A stretch of 64,000 nucleotides of DNA from an uncultured Clostridia bacterium (GTDB lineage Bacteria > Bacillota > Clostridia > Christensenellales > CAG-917). The notes under the pieces were generated by a model. The model saw nothing but the letters and a program-made list of their open reading frames with translations. It was not told the DNA's origin and ran no database searches. The stretch spans positions 62,001 to 126,000 of the forward strand of contig CAKQGN010000003.1 in NCBI GenBank assembly GCA_934233745.1, in the 5' to 3' direction. A program made the translations under genes and the position numbers. Each line of letters begins with the position of its first letter. Within the stretch, counting starts at the first letter, position 1. This document shows, piece by piece, positions 17,453 through 26,549 of the stretch.

Positions 17453-18326
17453 GTTCGTTCCCTCCTTCTTTTGCCTTTATCTCGGCAAGTTTTTCACAAA
17501 GTTCGCTCATCGAAATTATATCGTCTGGAAGGTCGATTCCGCGCGCGCTCAACTCGTCGGAAATCCTTGTTGCGCAAGGCACGTCAAGACCTGCGTCTTC
17601 GATGAGTTTTCTGTTTGAAAACACTTCTTTGGGTGTGCCGTCCGCAATCAGTTTGCCGTCTTTGAGCGCAACGACTCGGTCGGCTATAACGGCAATGTCG
17701 TCCATGTTGTGCGACACCATAATTATGGTTGGCGAAACCTCTTTTTGCAGGGTTTTTACAAGCGCAAGAATCTCCTCTCTGCCCTGCGGATCAAGCCCTG
17801 CAACCGGCTCGTCGAGAACGAGGATTTTCGGCTCCATTGCGATGACGCCGGCAATTGCGACACGTCGTTTTTCGCCGCCGCTCAAGTCGAAAGGACTGCG
17901 ATTTGCAAAAGCGTCGTAATCAAGGCCGACAACCTCGATTGCCCTTTTTACCCGTCTGTCGATTTCGTCCTTTTCGAGTTTCATGTTTTTAGGGCCGAAA
18001 GCAACGTCCTTTTCAACCGTATCGGCAAAAAGCTGATATTCGGGATATTGGAAAACCATACCCACTTCGAAACGCAAATTTTTGAGCGTCTTTTTGTCGG
18101 TTGCGCTCATACCGTTGACTATGACGGACGACTTCTTTTTGTCTTGAATCTTTATAAGCCCGTTCAGATGCTGAATGAGCGTTGATTTTCCGCTGCCCGT
18201 TGCGCCGACTATACCGACAAACTGCCCTTTTTCTATGGTCAGATTTATATCCGAAAGCGCGACCTTTTCAAAGGGCGTTTTGGGTGAATAAACATAAGTC
18301 AGATTTTTTATTTCAATTGCCGACAT
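17445..18326 (-). CDS. ecfA2: ECF transporter ATPase EcfA2
   Basis: ATP-binding subunit of the vitamin/metal energy-coupling-factor transporter. 293 residues; Walker A GATGSGKST at 41-49, Q-loop MVFQYPEYQ, signature LSGGEKRR, Walker B ILVLDEP and the switch His in VSHNMDD. The extended C-terminal region fits EcfA2. It overlaps ecfA1 by 19 bases upstream and ecfT by 8 downstream, so the four genes are translated from one message. Confidence 0.93.
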   Translation of the reverse strand: MSAIEIKNLTYVYSPKTPFEKVALSDINLTIEKGQFVGIVGATGSGKSTLIQHLNGLIKIQDKKKSSVIVNGMSATDKKTLKNLRFEVGMVFQYPEYQLFADTVEKDVAFGPKNMKLEKDEIDRRVKRAIEVVGLDYDAFANRSPFDLSGGEKRRVAIAGVIAMEPKILVLDEPVAGLDPQGREEILALVKTLQKEVSPTIIMVSHNMDDIAVIADRVVALKDGKLIADGTPKEVFSNRKLIEDAGLDVPCATRISDELSARGIDLPDDIISMSELCEKLAEIKAKEGGNEHV

Positions 18327-19141
18327 ACGCCCTCCACCAATTCCGCTTCCGTAAGAGCGGGCAAATTGAAAACAAACCCCTTTTGTTCAAGAGATTTACA
18401 AAGTGCGAAAACAGGCGGAAGCGTGAGTCCGCACGCCTCCAAAAGCCCGGAGGAGAACACCTCTTTGGGCGTGCCGTCTATTGCGACTCTGCCCTTGCGC
18501 AAAACGATAATTCTGTCCGCAAGCACCGCCTCGTCCATATTGTGCGTGATGTTGATGACGGTGATGCCCTGCTTGTTGAGCTTTCTTGCGATGTCCATAA
18601 TCTCTTTGCGCCCGTTGGGGTCGAGCATGGATGTGGATTCGTCCAAAATCAAAATCTCGGGACGCATGGCAAGCACGCCTGCGATTGCGATACGCTGTTT
18701 TTGACCGCCGCTGAGCTTGGACGCCGAGCGTTTGCGATACTCACTCATGCCAACCGCGTCGAGAGCCTCGTCAACCCGCTCGATGATTTCCTCGCGCACA
18801 ACGCCGATATTTTCGGGGCCGAACGCAACGTCGTCCTCGATGATTGTGGCAACCATCTGGTTGTCGGGGTTTTGGAAAACCATACCCGCTTTTTTGCGTA
18901 TTTCAAAGGTGTTTTTTTCGTCCGAAGTAGACAAGTCGTCAATCAAAATCTCACCGCTCGTGGGTACAAAAAGACCGTTGAGAAGTTTTGCAAGCGTCGA
19001 TTTGCCGCTGCCGTTCATACCGGCGAGCGCGACAAATTCGCCTTTCTCAACGGAAAAAGACAGGTTTTTGAGGGCTTTTAGACTGCTGCCCTCCCCTAAT
19101 GAGTAACTATAACTTACTCCTTTGAGGACAATTTGTGACAT
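18308..19141 (-). CDS. ecfA1: ECF transporter ATPase EcfA1, leaderless start
   Basis: First ATPase of the ECF module, 277 residues. Walker A GMNGSGKST at 41-49, Q-loop MVFQNPDNQ, LSGGQKQR signature, ILILDESTSMLDP Walker B (Ser after Glu, as is usual in EcfA1) and ITHNMDE switch. I start at the ATG at 19141 (MSQIVLKGVSYSYS), where the family begins; there is no Shine-Dalgarno. The -10 box ends 6 bases upstream, so transcription should begin on the A of this ATG. An upstream in-frame ATG at 19240 would add 33 residues unlike the family and is upstream of the promoter. Confidence 0.92.
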   Translation of the reverse strand: MSQIVLKGVSYSYSLGEGSSLKALKNLSFSVEKGEFVALAGMNGSGKSTLAKLLNGLFVPTSGEILIDDLSTSDEKNTFEIRKKAGMVFQNPDNQMVATIIEDDVAFGPENIGVVREEIIERVDEALDAVGMSEYRKRSASKLSGGQKQRIAIAGVLAMRPEILILDESTSMLDPNGRKEIMDIARKLNKQGITVINITHNMDEAVLADRIIVLRKGRVAIDGTPKEVFSSGLLEACGLTLPPVFALCKSLEQKGFVFNLPALTEAELVEGVCRQLK

Positions 19142-19147
19142 AACGAG

Positions 19148-19176
19148 AGTATAACACAGCGCATTTCTTTTGGCAA
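19148..19176 (-). promoter_or_regulatory. ecfA1 operon promoter giving a leaderless mRNA
   Basis: Minus strand TTGCCA (19171-19176), 17-base spacer, TATACT (19148-19153), then CTCGTT and ATG. The expected start point, 7 bases after the -10 box, is 19141, the A of the ecfA1 start codon. No ribosome site upstream. Confidence 0.75.
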
Positions 19177-19295
19177 ACGATAGAGTTGAGTGTATTGAAT
19201 TTTTTGCAAACCTCATCAAAATAAGCGGGGCGAACGGCACGTGCGCTAAAACGGCGAGAGAAAAATTATTTCATCAAACAAAATCTCCCTTTTTA

Positions 19296-19324
19296 TTGAC
19301 TATTATTTTTTATCAATATATAAT
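19296..19324 (+). promoter_or_regulatory. nifJ promoter
   Basis: TTGACT (19296-19301), exactly 17 bases, TATAAT (19319-19324). The leader of about 78 bases has an imperfect inverted repeat around GATTATGCGCA and TGCATAACGAATC. GGAGG at 19394-19398 is the ribosome site. Confidence 0.8.
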
Positions 19325-19408
19325 ATCTAATTGATTATGCGCATTGCGCTTGCGTATGTGCATAACGAATCAAACACTTAAAGATATTTATTTGGAGGAC
19401 TATCCGAT

Positions 19409-22400
19409 ATGAAAAAAATGACCATTGACGGCAATACCGCTGCGGCACACATTGCGTATGCTTTCTCGGACGTAGCGGCTATTTACCCTATCACCCCGTC
19501 ATCCCCTATGGCAGAAAACTGCGACGACTGGGCAGGCCAAGGCAGAAAGAATCTTTTTGGCAACGTTCTTAAAATTGCCGAAATGCAATCCGAAGCCGGC
19601 GCTGCAGGTGCGGTTCACGGTTCTTTGGCAGCAGGTGCTTTGACGAGCACGTTCACGGCAAGCCAAGGCTTGTTGCTCATGATCCCCAACATGTACAAGA
19701 TTGCGGGCGAATTGCTCCCCAGCGTCTTCAACGTGTCCGCAAGAAGCGTTGCAGGTCACGCACTCAACATCTTCGGCGATCACTCGGACGTTATGGCATG
19801 CCGTCAAACCGGTTTTGCTATGCTCGCTGCAAACAGCGTGCAAGAGGTTATGGACCTCACATTGGTTTCCTACCTCTCCACAATCGAATCCAGCGTGCCT
19901 TTCCTCAACTTCTTCGACGGTTTCCGCACCTCTCACGAAGTTGACAAAATCGACGTCATCGAATACGACGAAATCAAACCTCTCGTAAACTTCAAGAAAA
20001 TCGACGAATTCCGCGCTCGCGCACTCAACCCCGAGCATCCTCATCAACAAGGTACGGCTCAAAACCCCGATATTTACTTCCAAAACAGAGAAGCAAGCAA
20101 CAAGTACTATGACGCAGTTCCTGCAATCGTGCAAGCGCAAATGGACAAAGTCAGCGCACTCACCGGCAGAAAGTACAGCCTTGTCGACTACTACGGCGCA
20201 GCCGACGCAGACCGCGTTATCGTCATCATGGGTTCGGGCGCAGAGGCCGTTGAAGAAACGGTTGATTACCTCAACGCAAGAGGTCACAAGGTCGGTCTTT
20301 TGAAAGTCAGACTTTACCGCCCCTTCCCCCAAGACGCATTTGTCAAATCAATCCCCGCAACCGTCAAGACAATCACGGTTATGGACAGAACCAAAGAACC
20401 CGGCGCACAAGGCGAACCTCTCTACCTCGACGTTGTTTCCGCTCTTGCGGAAGCAGGCGTGCAAAAAGAAGTTCTCTGCGGTCGCTACGGCATCGGCAGC
20501 AAGGAATTCAACCCCTCTATGGTCAACGCAATCTATGCCAACATGAGCGGCGAGAAGAAGGATAAATTCACCGTTGGCATCACCGACGACGTCACCTTCA
20601 ATTCCTTGAACGTCACAGAAAAAATCGACGCTTCGGACGCAAGCGCAATCTCTTGCAAATTCTACGGTCTCGGCTCTGACGGCACCGTCGGCGCAAACAA
20701 GAACTCAATCAAGATTATCGGCGACCACACCAACAAATATGCTCAGGCATACTTTGCATACGACTCCAAGAAGTCGGGCGGTATCACCATTTCTCACTTG
20801 CGTTTCAGCGACAAGCCCATCAGAAGCACCTACCTCATCGACCAGGCGGACTTCGTGGCTTGCCACAACGAATCGTACGTTCTGCGTTACGATATGCTCT
20901 CCGACCTCAAAGACGGCGGCACTTTCCTCCTCAACTCTCAATGGGAACCCGAAGAAATGGACGCAAAACTCCCTGCCGCAATGAAAAACATGATTGCAAG
21001 AAAGCATGTCAAATTCTACACTCTCGACGGTCTTAAAGTCATTCAGGAAATCGGCACAAAGAAAGGCGTCAACACCGTTATGCAAGCCGCATTCTTCAAA
21101 CTCGCAAACGTCATCCCCTACGAAGACGCAGAGCGTTATATGAAGGAAATGATAAAGAAATCATACGGCAAGAAAGGCGACGCCGTCGTTGCCATGAACA
21201 ACGCTTGCGTCGACAAGGCAATCGCACATCTCAAAGAAGTCAAGTATCCTCAAAGCTGGGAAACCACGACCAACGGTGCAGAGCCGCTCCCCGTTCCCAA
21301 CGACGAGTATTTCAAAAACTTCATTGCTCCCATCACGGCGCAAGAAGGCGACAAACTCCCCGTTTCCGCTTTCAACCCCAACGGATACGTTCCCACTGGC
21401 ACGACCAAATTCGAAAAACGCGGTATCGCCGTTTCCGTTCCTATGTGGGACAAAGACAAGTGCATCCAATGCAACCGCTGCTCTCTCGTCTGCCCGCACG
21501 CAACCATTCGTCCGACTCTCGCAACCGCAGAGGAACTGGCAAACAAGCCCGAATCCTTTGAAACAAAGCCCGCAATCGGCGTGAAAGGTTATGAATTCCG
21601 CATGCAAGTCAGCCCCTTCGACTGCACGGGTTGCTCCAACTGCGTTGCGGTTTGCCCCGCAAAAGAAAAGGCTCTCACTATGGTTCCCCTCGATGAAGCA
21701 ATCGCCAAAGAGGAAGCAAACTGGGAATATGCCGCAAACCTCAAAGAAACGACTGCAGACCTCAAGTCCGTCAACGTCAAGAACAGCCAATTCAAGAAGC
21801 CGCTCTTCGAGTTCTCGGGCGCATGCGCAGGCTGTGGCGAAACGCCTTACGTCAAACTTATGACTCAACTCTTCGGCGACAGAATGCTCATTGCAAACGC
21901 AACGGGTTGCTCCTCCATCTACGGCGGAAGCGCACCGACTTGCCCCTACACCAAGAACGACAAAGGTCGCGGTCCCGCATGGGCAAACTCTTTGTTTGAG
22001 GACAACGCAGAGTTCGGCTATGGTATGCACCTTGCTTACGACACTCGTCGCAACGTGCTTGCAAACAACATCACGAGCCTCATCGGTCTTGACGCAATCT
22101 CCGAGGATATGAAAGCCGCACTCAACAGCTGGCTCGAAAACAGAGAGGACGCTCAAAAGAGCGAAGAAGCAACCAACGCTATCCTTGCTCTCCTCCCCGA
22201 AGAAAAGAAGACCGCAAACGGCTTGAGCCTCGAATTGCTCGAAAGCATCGAAGCAAGAAAAGATTGCCTCATCAAGAAATCTGTGTGGATTGTCGGCGGC
22301 GACGGCTGGGCATACGATATCGGTTACAACGGCGTTGACCACGTACTCGCAAGCGGCGAAGACGTCAACATCCTCGTCCTCGACACCGAAGTCTACTCCA

Positions 22401-22936
22401 ACACCGGCGGACAAGCGTCCAAGTCCACCCCGACCGGCGCAATTGCAAAATTTGCGGCAACCGGCAAACGCACCAAGAAGAAAGACCTTGCTCTTCTCGC
22501 AATGGACTACGGTTACGTTTACGTCGCACAAGTTTCTATGGGTGCGGACATGAACCAAGTTGTCAAAGCGTTTGCAGAGGCAGAGGCATATCACGGCCCG
22601 TCCATCATAATCGCTTACGCACCGTGCATCAACCACGGTATCAAGGGCGGTATGGACAACTCTCAAATGGAAATGAAGAAGGCTGTTGACTGCGGATATT
22701 GGCAACTCTTCCGCTACAACCCGACCCTCGTGGGCACAGACAAAGCTCCGCTTGCAATCGACAGCAAAGAGCCCACCGACGACTATCAGGCATTCCTAAT
22801 GAACGAAACGAGATATGCGTCCCTAGCAAAGATGAATCCGGATACTGCAAAAGTCTTGTTCGCAAAGAACGAAGAAGACGCGGCAAAGAAACGTGCATTC
22901 TACGTCAAGAAAGCCGCTTCTTACACCGAGGAATAA
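19409..22936 (+). CDS. nifJ: Pyruvate:ferredoxin (flavodoxin) oxidoreductase
   Basis: Oxidises pyruvate to acetyl-CoA and CO2, reducing ferredoxin; the key fermentative enzyme of anaerobes. Single-chain 1175-residue form, normal length. In order: N-terminal pyrimidine-binding domain (AYPITPSSPMAE type), transketolase-C-like domain, gamma domain, two 4Fe-4S clusters (CIQCNRCSLVCPHA near 685 and CTGCSNCVAVCPAKE near 742), then the TPP domain with CAGCGET, GDGWAYDIGYNG and EVYSNTGGQASKSTP. Strong consensus promoter, GGAGG ribosome site and codon use rich in C-ending codons suggest high expression. Single-gene unit ending in a strong terminator. Confidence 0.97.
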   Translation: MKKMTIDGNTAAAHIAYAFSDVAAIYPITPSSPMAENCDDWAGQGRKNLFGNVLKIAEMQSEAGAAGAVHGSLAAGALTSTFTASQGLLLMIPNMYKIAGELLPSVFNVSARSVAGHALNIFGDHSDVMACRQTGFAMLAANSVQEVMDLTLVSYLSTIESSVPFLNFFDGFRTSHEVDKIDVIEYDEIKPLVNFKKIDEFRARALNPEHPHQQGTAQNPDIYFQNREASNKYYDAVPAIVQAQMDKVSALTGRKYSLVDYYGAADADRVIVIMGSGAEAVEETVDYLNARGHKVGLLKVRLYRPFPQDAFVKSIPATVKTITVMDRTKEPGAQGEPLYLDVVSALAEAGVQKEVLCGRYGIGSKEFNPSMVNAIYANMSGEKKDKFTVGITDDVTFNSLNVTEKIDASDASAISCKFYGLGSDGTVGANKNSIKIIGDHTNKYAQAYFAYDSKKSGGITISHLRFSDKPIRSTYLIDQADFVACHNESYVLRYDMLSDLKDGGTFLLNSQWEPEEMDAKLPAAMKNMIARKHVKFYTLDGLKVIQEIGTKKGVNTVMQAAFFKLANVIPYEDAERYMKEMIKKSYGKKGDAVVAMNNACVDKAIAHLKEVKYPQSWETTTNGAEPLPVPNDEYFKNFIAPITAQEGDKLPVSAFNPNGYVPTGTTKFEKRGIAVSVPMWDKDKCIQCNRCSLVCPHATIRPTLATAEELANKPESFETKPAIGVKGYEFRMQVSPFDCTGCSNCVAVCPAKEKALTMVPLDEAIAKEEANWEYAANLKETTADLKSVNVKNSQFKKPLFEFSGACAGCGETPYVKLMTQLFGDRMLIANATGCSSIYGGSAPTCPYTKNDKGRGPAWANSLFEDNAEFGYGMHLAYDTRRNVLANNITSLIGLDAISEDMKAALNSWLENREDAQKSEEATNAILALLPEEKKTANGLSLELLESIEARKDCLIKKSVWIVGGDGWAYDIGYNGVDHVLASGEDVNILVLDTEVYSNTGGQASKSTPTGAIAKFAATGKRTKKKDLALLAMDYGYVYVAQVSMGADMNQVVKAFAEAEAYHGPSIIIAYAPCINHGIKGGMDNSQMEMKKAVDCGYWQLFRYNPTLVGTDKAPLAIDSKEPTDDYQAFLMNETRYASLAKMNPDTAKVLFAKNEEDAAKKRAFYVKKAASYTEE

Positions 22937-22959
22937 TCGATATTATCCCAAAGCAAGAC

Positions 22960-22996
22960 AAAACCCCTCCGAATCGCTCGGAGGGGTTTTTGTTTT
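22960..22996. terminator. Bidirectional terminator between nifJ and sipL-like
   Basis: AAAACCCCTCCGA / TCGGAGGGGTTTT, 13 pairs with a 5-base loop, T-rich on the plus strand and A-rich start for the minus strand. Serves the two convergent genes. Confidence 0.9.
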
Positions 22997-23005
22997 CGTT
23001 CGGTT

Positions 23006-24496
23006 TTATTTTAGATTTCTGAAATAAACGATTTTGGTGTCGGGAGCAAAAGGCTCTGACAGGTCGGGATTTTGTGCAAGTATATCGGCAGGCATTGCAG
23101 AAAGTGCCGAGCAGACATCGAGCATCGTATCGGTAGGAGTCGCAACATATACGGACAATGCCGAGGTGTTTTGCGTGCGCTCCGCGCCGACGTTCACCGC
23201 CGAAATATACGTTGCTTCAAGCGGAGAAAATCCGCAAACCGCAATTGCGACGTCGAAGGTGATGTCAAACTCTCGCTCTCTGCGAACAACGGCGTCAATA
23301 CGCTGAATTCGGCATTCTACCCGCACGTCTTTTGAAAAAGGAATATCGCTCGGCGCAGAAACCGCAAAGGGTATTTCGGCGCGTACGGAGTTGAATCCGT
23401 TTTCGTCCCGATAGATTATGTCGGTGTTTGCAACGCCCTCAACAACCAAATTGTTGTCTTCGCTGACATACGCGCGAGTGGTGTAACACCTTGCATAAGG
23501 CAGAGCGCACACTTCTATTGCGGCAGGCTTGTTGTCGGAAAGCGTTGCGCTTCCGCTCACGCCCTTGACAAAATATCCGCACCCGTCAAAGCAGTCGTAT
23601 TTGATTGTTTGCTTCTCTATTTCCGTTTGGTTGGAGAGCATAAACAAGTCGGACACTATTGCCGTTTTTGAGCATCTGAACGCTTGGATTTTGATTTGAA
23701 TCTCGCCTTCCACTCTTATGGTATTGTCGTCAGTCACGCCTTGCAACACGATTTTGGACGATTTGACCGCCGAATATAATTTTATCGCGTCCCCTTCTTT
23801 TACTCCGTCGAGATTGAATTCTTCTTCAATCGGTATTTCAAACGAGTGTTGTTTGATTTGCCCGCTCTCGACATAGGTTGCAATCGCATAGATTTTCAGT
23901 TTTGCGGTTGCGCCTCCCTCGGTCGCCGCCGATTTGAGAGGCACTACGGTTGCGGAAAGTCCCAGCACGGACTCGATTTCGCCTCCGACGTTCTTCTCGT
24001 CATCGAAAGGAACGACAACTGTTTTTTGCGCGATATAGGTAGGCACAAAAATTTCTTTGGTTGTCACATAACAATCGTCGGCACCCGTCAAGACCTCGAT
24101 TTCGTCGCGCTTGATTGCCGAAACTTTGAGTTCAAGCACTGCCGTGAGCGTAAGCGTATCGTTTGCCTCGACGTCGGATTCGGAGATAACCACATCGCAC
24201 CATGCGTTGTCGCCCTCCTCGAACTCACCGTCAACCCTCGCCGTAAAATCGGCATTGTAATCAACCCCTTTGGGTGTGCCGTCCTTGTCCAAATATGCAA
24301 GGCGGAAATTGACTCTGCCGCCCGCTTGCACGTATCCGTCCTGTGCCTCGACACTTATGGCTCTTGCGTCCACCGCGACAGACAAAACCTTTGCAACGTT
24401 TGACATATCGATGTCGGACGGCGAAAACTCAACGACACGCTCCGACGTCGGCGCAACGTAAAATTTGCTGGCACTTAGTTTTTCAAAATCGAACAT
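23006..24496 (-). CDS. sipL: SipL-like SPOCS (DUF3794) spore-coat protein with C-terminal LysM
   Basis: In Clostridioides difficile, SipL binds SpoIVA and helps encase the forespore. This 496-residue protein has repeated beta-rich segments in the SPOCS pattern (around 20-130, 160-290 and 300-440, e.g. YVQAGGRVNFRLAY, IRVEGEIQIKIQAF, NLVVEGVANTDIIY). It ends with a LysM-like stretch, DTMLDVCSALSAMPADILAQ followed by NPDL (about 452-490). GGAGG sits 6 bases before the ATG at 24496; upstream ATGs lack that. Divergent from veg, a pairing seen in spore-forming Clostridia. The assignment rests on domain order, so an orthologue name is likely rather than certain. Confidence 0.75.
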   Translation of the reverse strand: MFDFEKLSASKFYVAPTSERVVEFSPSDIDMSNVAKVLSVAVDARAISVEAQDGYVQAGGRVNFRLAYLDKDGTPKGVDYNADFTARVDGEFEEGDNAWCDVVISESDVEANDTLTLTAVLELKVSAIKRDEIEVLTGADDCYVTTKEIFVPTYIAQKTVVVPFDDEKNVGGEIESVLGLSATVVPLKSAATEGGATAKLKIYAIATYVESGQIKQHSFEIPIEEEFNLDGVKEGDAIKLYSAVKSSKIVLQGVTDDNTIRVEGEIQIKIQAFRCSKTAIVSDLFMLSNQTEIEKQTIKYDCFDGCGYFVKGVSGSATLSDNKPAAIEVCALPYARCYTTRAYVSEDNNLVVEGVANTDIIYRDENGFNSVRAEIPFAVSAPSDIPFSKDVRVECRIQRIDAVVRREREFDITFDVAIAVCGFSPLEATYISAVNVGAERTQNTSALSVYVATPTDTMLDVCSALSAMPADILAQNPDLSEPFAPDTKIVYFRNLK

Positions 24497-24582
24497 AGCA
24501 TTCCTCCGTTTCACCAAAAACATATTCTCAACCATTTTGAATTATGACGAATAAGTTTTGATTTTCGGGCAATAATCCTGCT

Positions 24583-24819
24583 ATGAGAGAAATCGGTCAA
24601 TCACTTTGCGAGGCGAAAGCGCGCGTACAACAAATCATCGGCGTCCCCGTGCTTGTCAAAATCAACAGCGGCAGAGGCAAATCCGCACTCTATCACGGCA
24701 AAGTCACGGCGATATTTCCCTCTATCTTCACCATCGAGCTGGACGGAGGAGAAAAACGCACTTTTTCGTACAGCGACGTCCACACAAAAAACATCATGTT
24801 TTTGCCAAACAAACAATAA
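24583..24819 (+). CDS. veg: Veg family protein
   Basis: 78 residues: MREIGQSLCEAKARVQQIIG, a basic NSGRGKS stretch, KVTAIFPSIFTIEL, and FSYSDVHTKNIMF, which match the small SH3-like Veg proteins (DUF1021) linked to biofilm and spore outgrowth in Bacillus. Divergent from the sipL-like gene. There is no Shine-Dalgarno; AATAAT at 24571-24576 ends 6 bases before the ATG, the spacing seen at the other proposed leaderless starts, but no good -35 is present. Confidence 0.88.
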   Translation: MREIGQSLCEAKARVQQIIGVPVLVKINSGRGKSALYHGKVTAIFPSIFTIELDGGEKRTFSYSDVHTKNIMFLPNKQ

Positions 24820-24881
24820 CCGCACCCGCACGGCAAGCGCATCGCGCACCTCAACACGCTCCTCATAATACTCCCCTTATC

Positions 24882-24926
24882 ACGACAGACGACCGCCCAA
24901 TCGGACGGCCGTCTGTCGTTTTATTC
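24882..24926 (+). terminator. veg terminator
   Basis: ACGACAGACG (24882-24891) pairs with CGTCTGTCGT (24910-24919), with an imperfect CCG/CGG continuation and an AATC loop, followed by TTTTATTC. Confidence 0.8.
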
Positions 24927-24968
24927 TATATATAGATTTAATATCTGTGAAACGTAATCATTATTATT

Positions 24969-25994
24969 TTATTTTGCGCGTTGAGGATATTTTTGGGCAA
25001 ATACCGTCCAATCAAACCCGAGCGCATAAAACGTTAGCATTTTAAGACTCATCATACTCGTCGTTGCGTCGGCATTATTTAGCAATGCAAATTCCTTCCA
25101 CCTTTCCAACGACATATCTTCAGAAACATAAACGCTGTAAGAATATACTACATACGTTTCTTCTTTGTCTTCGACATATTTTTGACCCGCCATCACAAGC
25201 TTGAAATGTTGCGGATAAGCACTCTCCACACTTGTACCGATAATTCGCACCAATCGAGAATCACCGTCAAACTTTCTTGTGAATAACGATTTCATATAGT
25301 TTTCGTAAATTGCATTTATATACTGCGACAAATCCTCCGAATGACGGTCTGCAACATTCGCTATTACATGCGCGAAATCAAATTGAGTATCCTCATGCTG
25401 CAAAAAAGTAAGCAACTTGTACATGTTGTCAACTTTTGATGAAATCGACTTGTTTGTCACCTTAAAAAACATTTCGCCTTCTCTCAAAAACCAATGTTTT
25501 TGAGAATCAAAAACATCCCAATACTCGTACATAAAATCACAGTCAATCACCAAACCGTTTTCTTCTTCTTTATACTCATCTATGAAATCGTCCTCGCTTA
25601 TATTCTTCTGTAACGAATAGATTGCGCGGACATTTGTTATTTTTTTATAATATGCTATTGCTTCTCCGAGTTTAAGGTTATCCGGTTTGTTTTTTATGTA
25701 TTGAGCAACAAATTCATCAGCTTTTTGCTTTATGGTTTTGACAATCGTCCAATACAGTTTTTCATCTTCGAGTTGCTGTCTTTCTTCATCGGTTGCGTCG
25801 GCAGGAACAACAATATCGTTGGGGTTTTTTTCAATTAAACTGTCTTCAACCTCTTTTCGATATTTATCATCCGCCGCTATTTCCGCTTTCAATTTTTTGC
25901 TAAAAAGTCCCTCCAAACCGCTGCACCCTGCAAGTATTACAACACACAAAATGAGCATAATAATTACCAAAATAATCAACAAATGCCTTTTCAT
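24969..25994 (-). CDS. Predicted lipoprotein of unknown function
   Basis: 341 residues. Signal peptide of about 23 residues with lipobox ILAGC (lipidated Cys24), then a charged, mostly helical extracellular domain with no family I recognise. AGGAGGCAAAT precedes the start at 25994. Its promoter is a perfect TTGACA-N17-TATAAT overlapped by possible operators and shared with a divergent XRE regulator, so it is probably that regulator's target. Lower GC and more A/T-ending codons than nearby housekeeping genes. Confidence 0.75.
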   Translation of the reverse strand: MKRHLLIILVIIMLILCVVILAGCSGLEGLFSKKLKAEIAADDKYRKEVEDSLIEKNPNDIVVPADATDEERQQLEDEKLYWTIVKTIKQKADEFVAQYIKNKPDNLKLGEAIAYYKKITNVRAIYSLQKNISEDDFIDEYKEEENGLVIDCDFMYEYWDVFDSQKHWFLREGEMFFKVTNKSISSKVDNMYKLLTFLQHEDTQFDFAHVIANVADRHSEDLSQYINAIYENYMKSLFTRKFDGDSRLVRIIGTSVESAYPQHFKLVMAGQKYVEDKEETYVVYSYSVYVSEDMSLERWKEFALLNNADATTSMMSLKMLTFYALGFDWTVFAQKYPQRAK

Positions 25995-26032
25995 ATTTGC
26001 CTCCTGAACAATGTCATAAATAAAATATTTTG

Positions 26033-26047
26033 CTGGCAGATTGCCAG
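26033..26047. promoter_or_regulatory. Palindromic candidate operator
   Basis: CTGGCA-GAT-TGCCAG just downstream of the lipoprotein start point. A related half, CTGGCAGAATGTCA (26064-26077), lies within the promoter spacer. Probable site for the divergent XRE regulator. Confidence 0.5.
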
Positions 26048-26057
26048 TGTTGTCAAT

Positions 26058-26086
26058 ATTATACTGGCAGAATGTCATAATGTCAA
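26058..26086 (-). promoter_or_regulatory. Lipoprotein-gene promoter, perfect consensus
   Basis: Minus strand TTGACA (26081-26086), 17-base spacer, TATAAT (26058-26063). On the plus strand the same DNA holds TGTCATAAT (extended -10, hexamer 26076-26081) ending 6 bases before the XRE start codon, so the two promoters overlap. Confidence 0.75.
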
Positions 26087-26087
26087 T

Positions 26088-26321
26088 ATGAAATCAAACA
26101 ATAACGAACAAACTGTAATATTTCTGCGCACGCGTATAGCGGAATTGCGCAAAGAAAAGGGCTTGTCGCAAGTCGGGTTGGCAAAAGAACTCGGCGTGGA
26201 CTGTTCCACAGTCGCAAAGTACGAAACAGGCGACAGATTGCCCGACGTCGTGATGCTTTGCAAGCTTGCCGACTGCTTTGGTGTGTCAACCGATTACTTA
26301 CTTGGAAGATCATCGTTTTAG
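26088..26321 (+). CDS. XRE-family transcriptional regulator
   Basis: 77 residues: a single helix-turn-helix domain, RIAELRKEKGLSQVGLAKEL...DCSTVAKYETGDRLPD, followed by LADCFGVSTDYLLGRS, the usual Cro/C1 ending. I start at the ATG at 26088; there is no ribosome site and the extended -10 box predicts a leaderless mRNA. Divergent from a lipoprotein gene with overlapping promoters and palindromic sites between them, so it probably represses both. Confidence 0.85.
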   Translation: MKSNNNEQTVIFLRTRIAELRKEKGLSQVGLAKELGVDCSTVAKYETGDRLPDVVMLCKLADCFGVSTDYLLGRSSF

Positions 26322-26343
26322 AATCAAAAAAAACTTTGTCCGT

Positions 26344-26372
26344 TTGCCCTTGAATAAAAGGGCATTTTTTAT
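26344..26372 (+). terminator. XRE gene terminator
   Basis: GCCCTT/AAGGGC with a short A/T loop followed by ATTTTTT. Confidence 0.8.
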
Positions 26373-26383
26373 AATCTTTACAA

Positions 26384-26399
26384 CCACTATATATTGTGG
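26384..26399. promoter_or_regulatory. NrdR-box-like site 1
   Basis: CCAC-TATATATT-GTGG, a 16-base inverted repeat close to the NrdR consensus ACAC-N8-GTGT, upstream of nrdD. Confidence 0.55.
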
Positions 26400-26549
26400 T
26401 GCGGCATTTTTTCGTGTCGGATACGGTCGAAATATTAGAATGCGTTAGAATGCGGTTTGCATTTTTTTATAGGCGGTTACATACGCTAAAACCGCTGTTT
26501 TCGATACACGAAATGTGGAATTTGCAAAATTTGCCATTTTGCGACAAAA

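Noticed and set aside
21161..22705. 514-codon minus-strand open frame inside nifJ
   Set aside because: It lies wholly within a strongly supported pyruvate:ferredoxin oxidoreductase gene and reflects codon bias; no ribosome site or recognisable domain. The same applies to the long antisense frames in glnS, nrdD and gdhA.
26505..26518. A further NrdR box upstream of nrdD
   Set aside because: The inverted repeat is CAC-N5-GTG rather than ACAC-N8-GTGT, so it does not fit the NrdR pattern.
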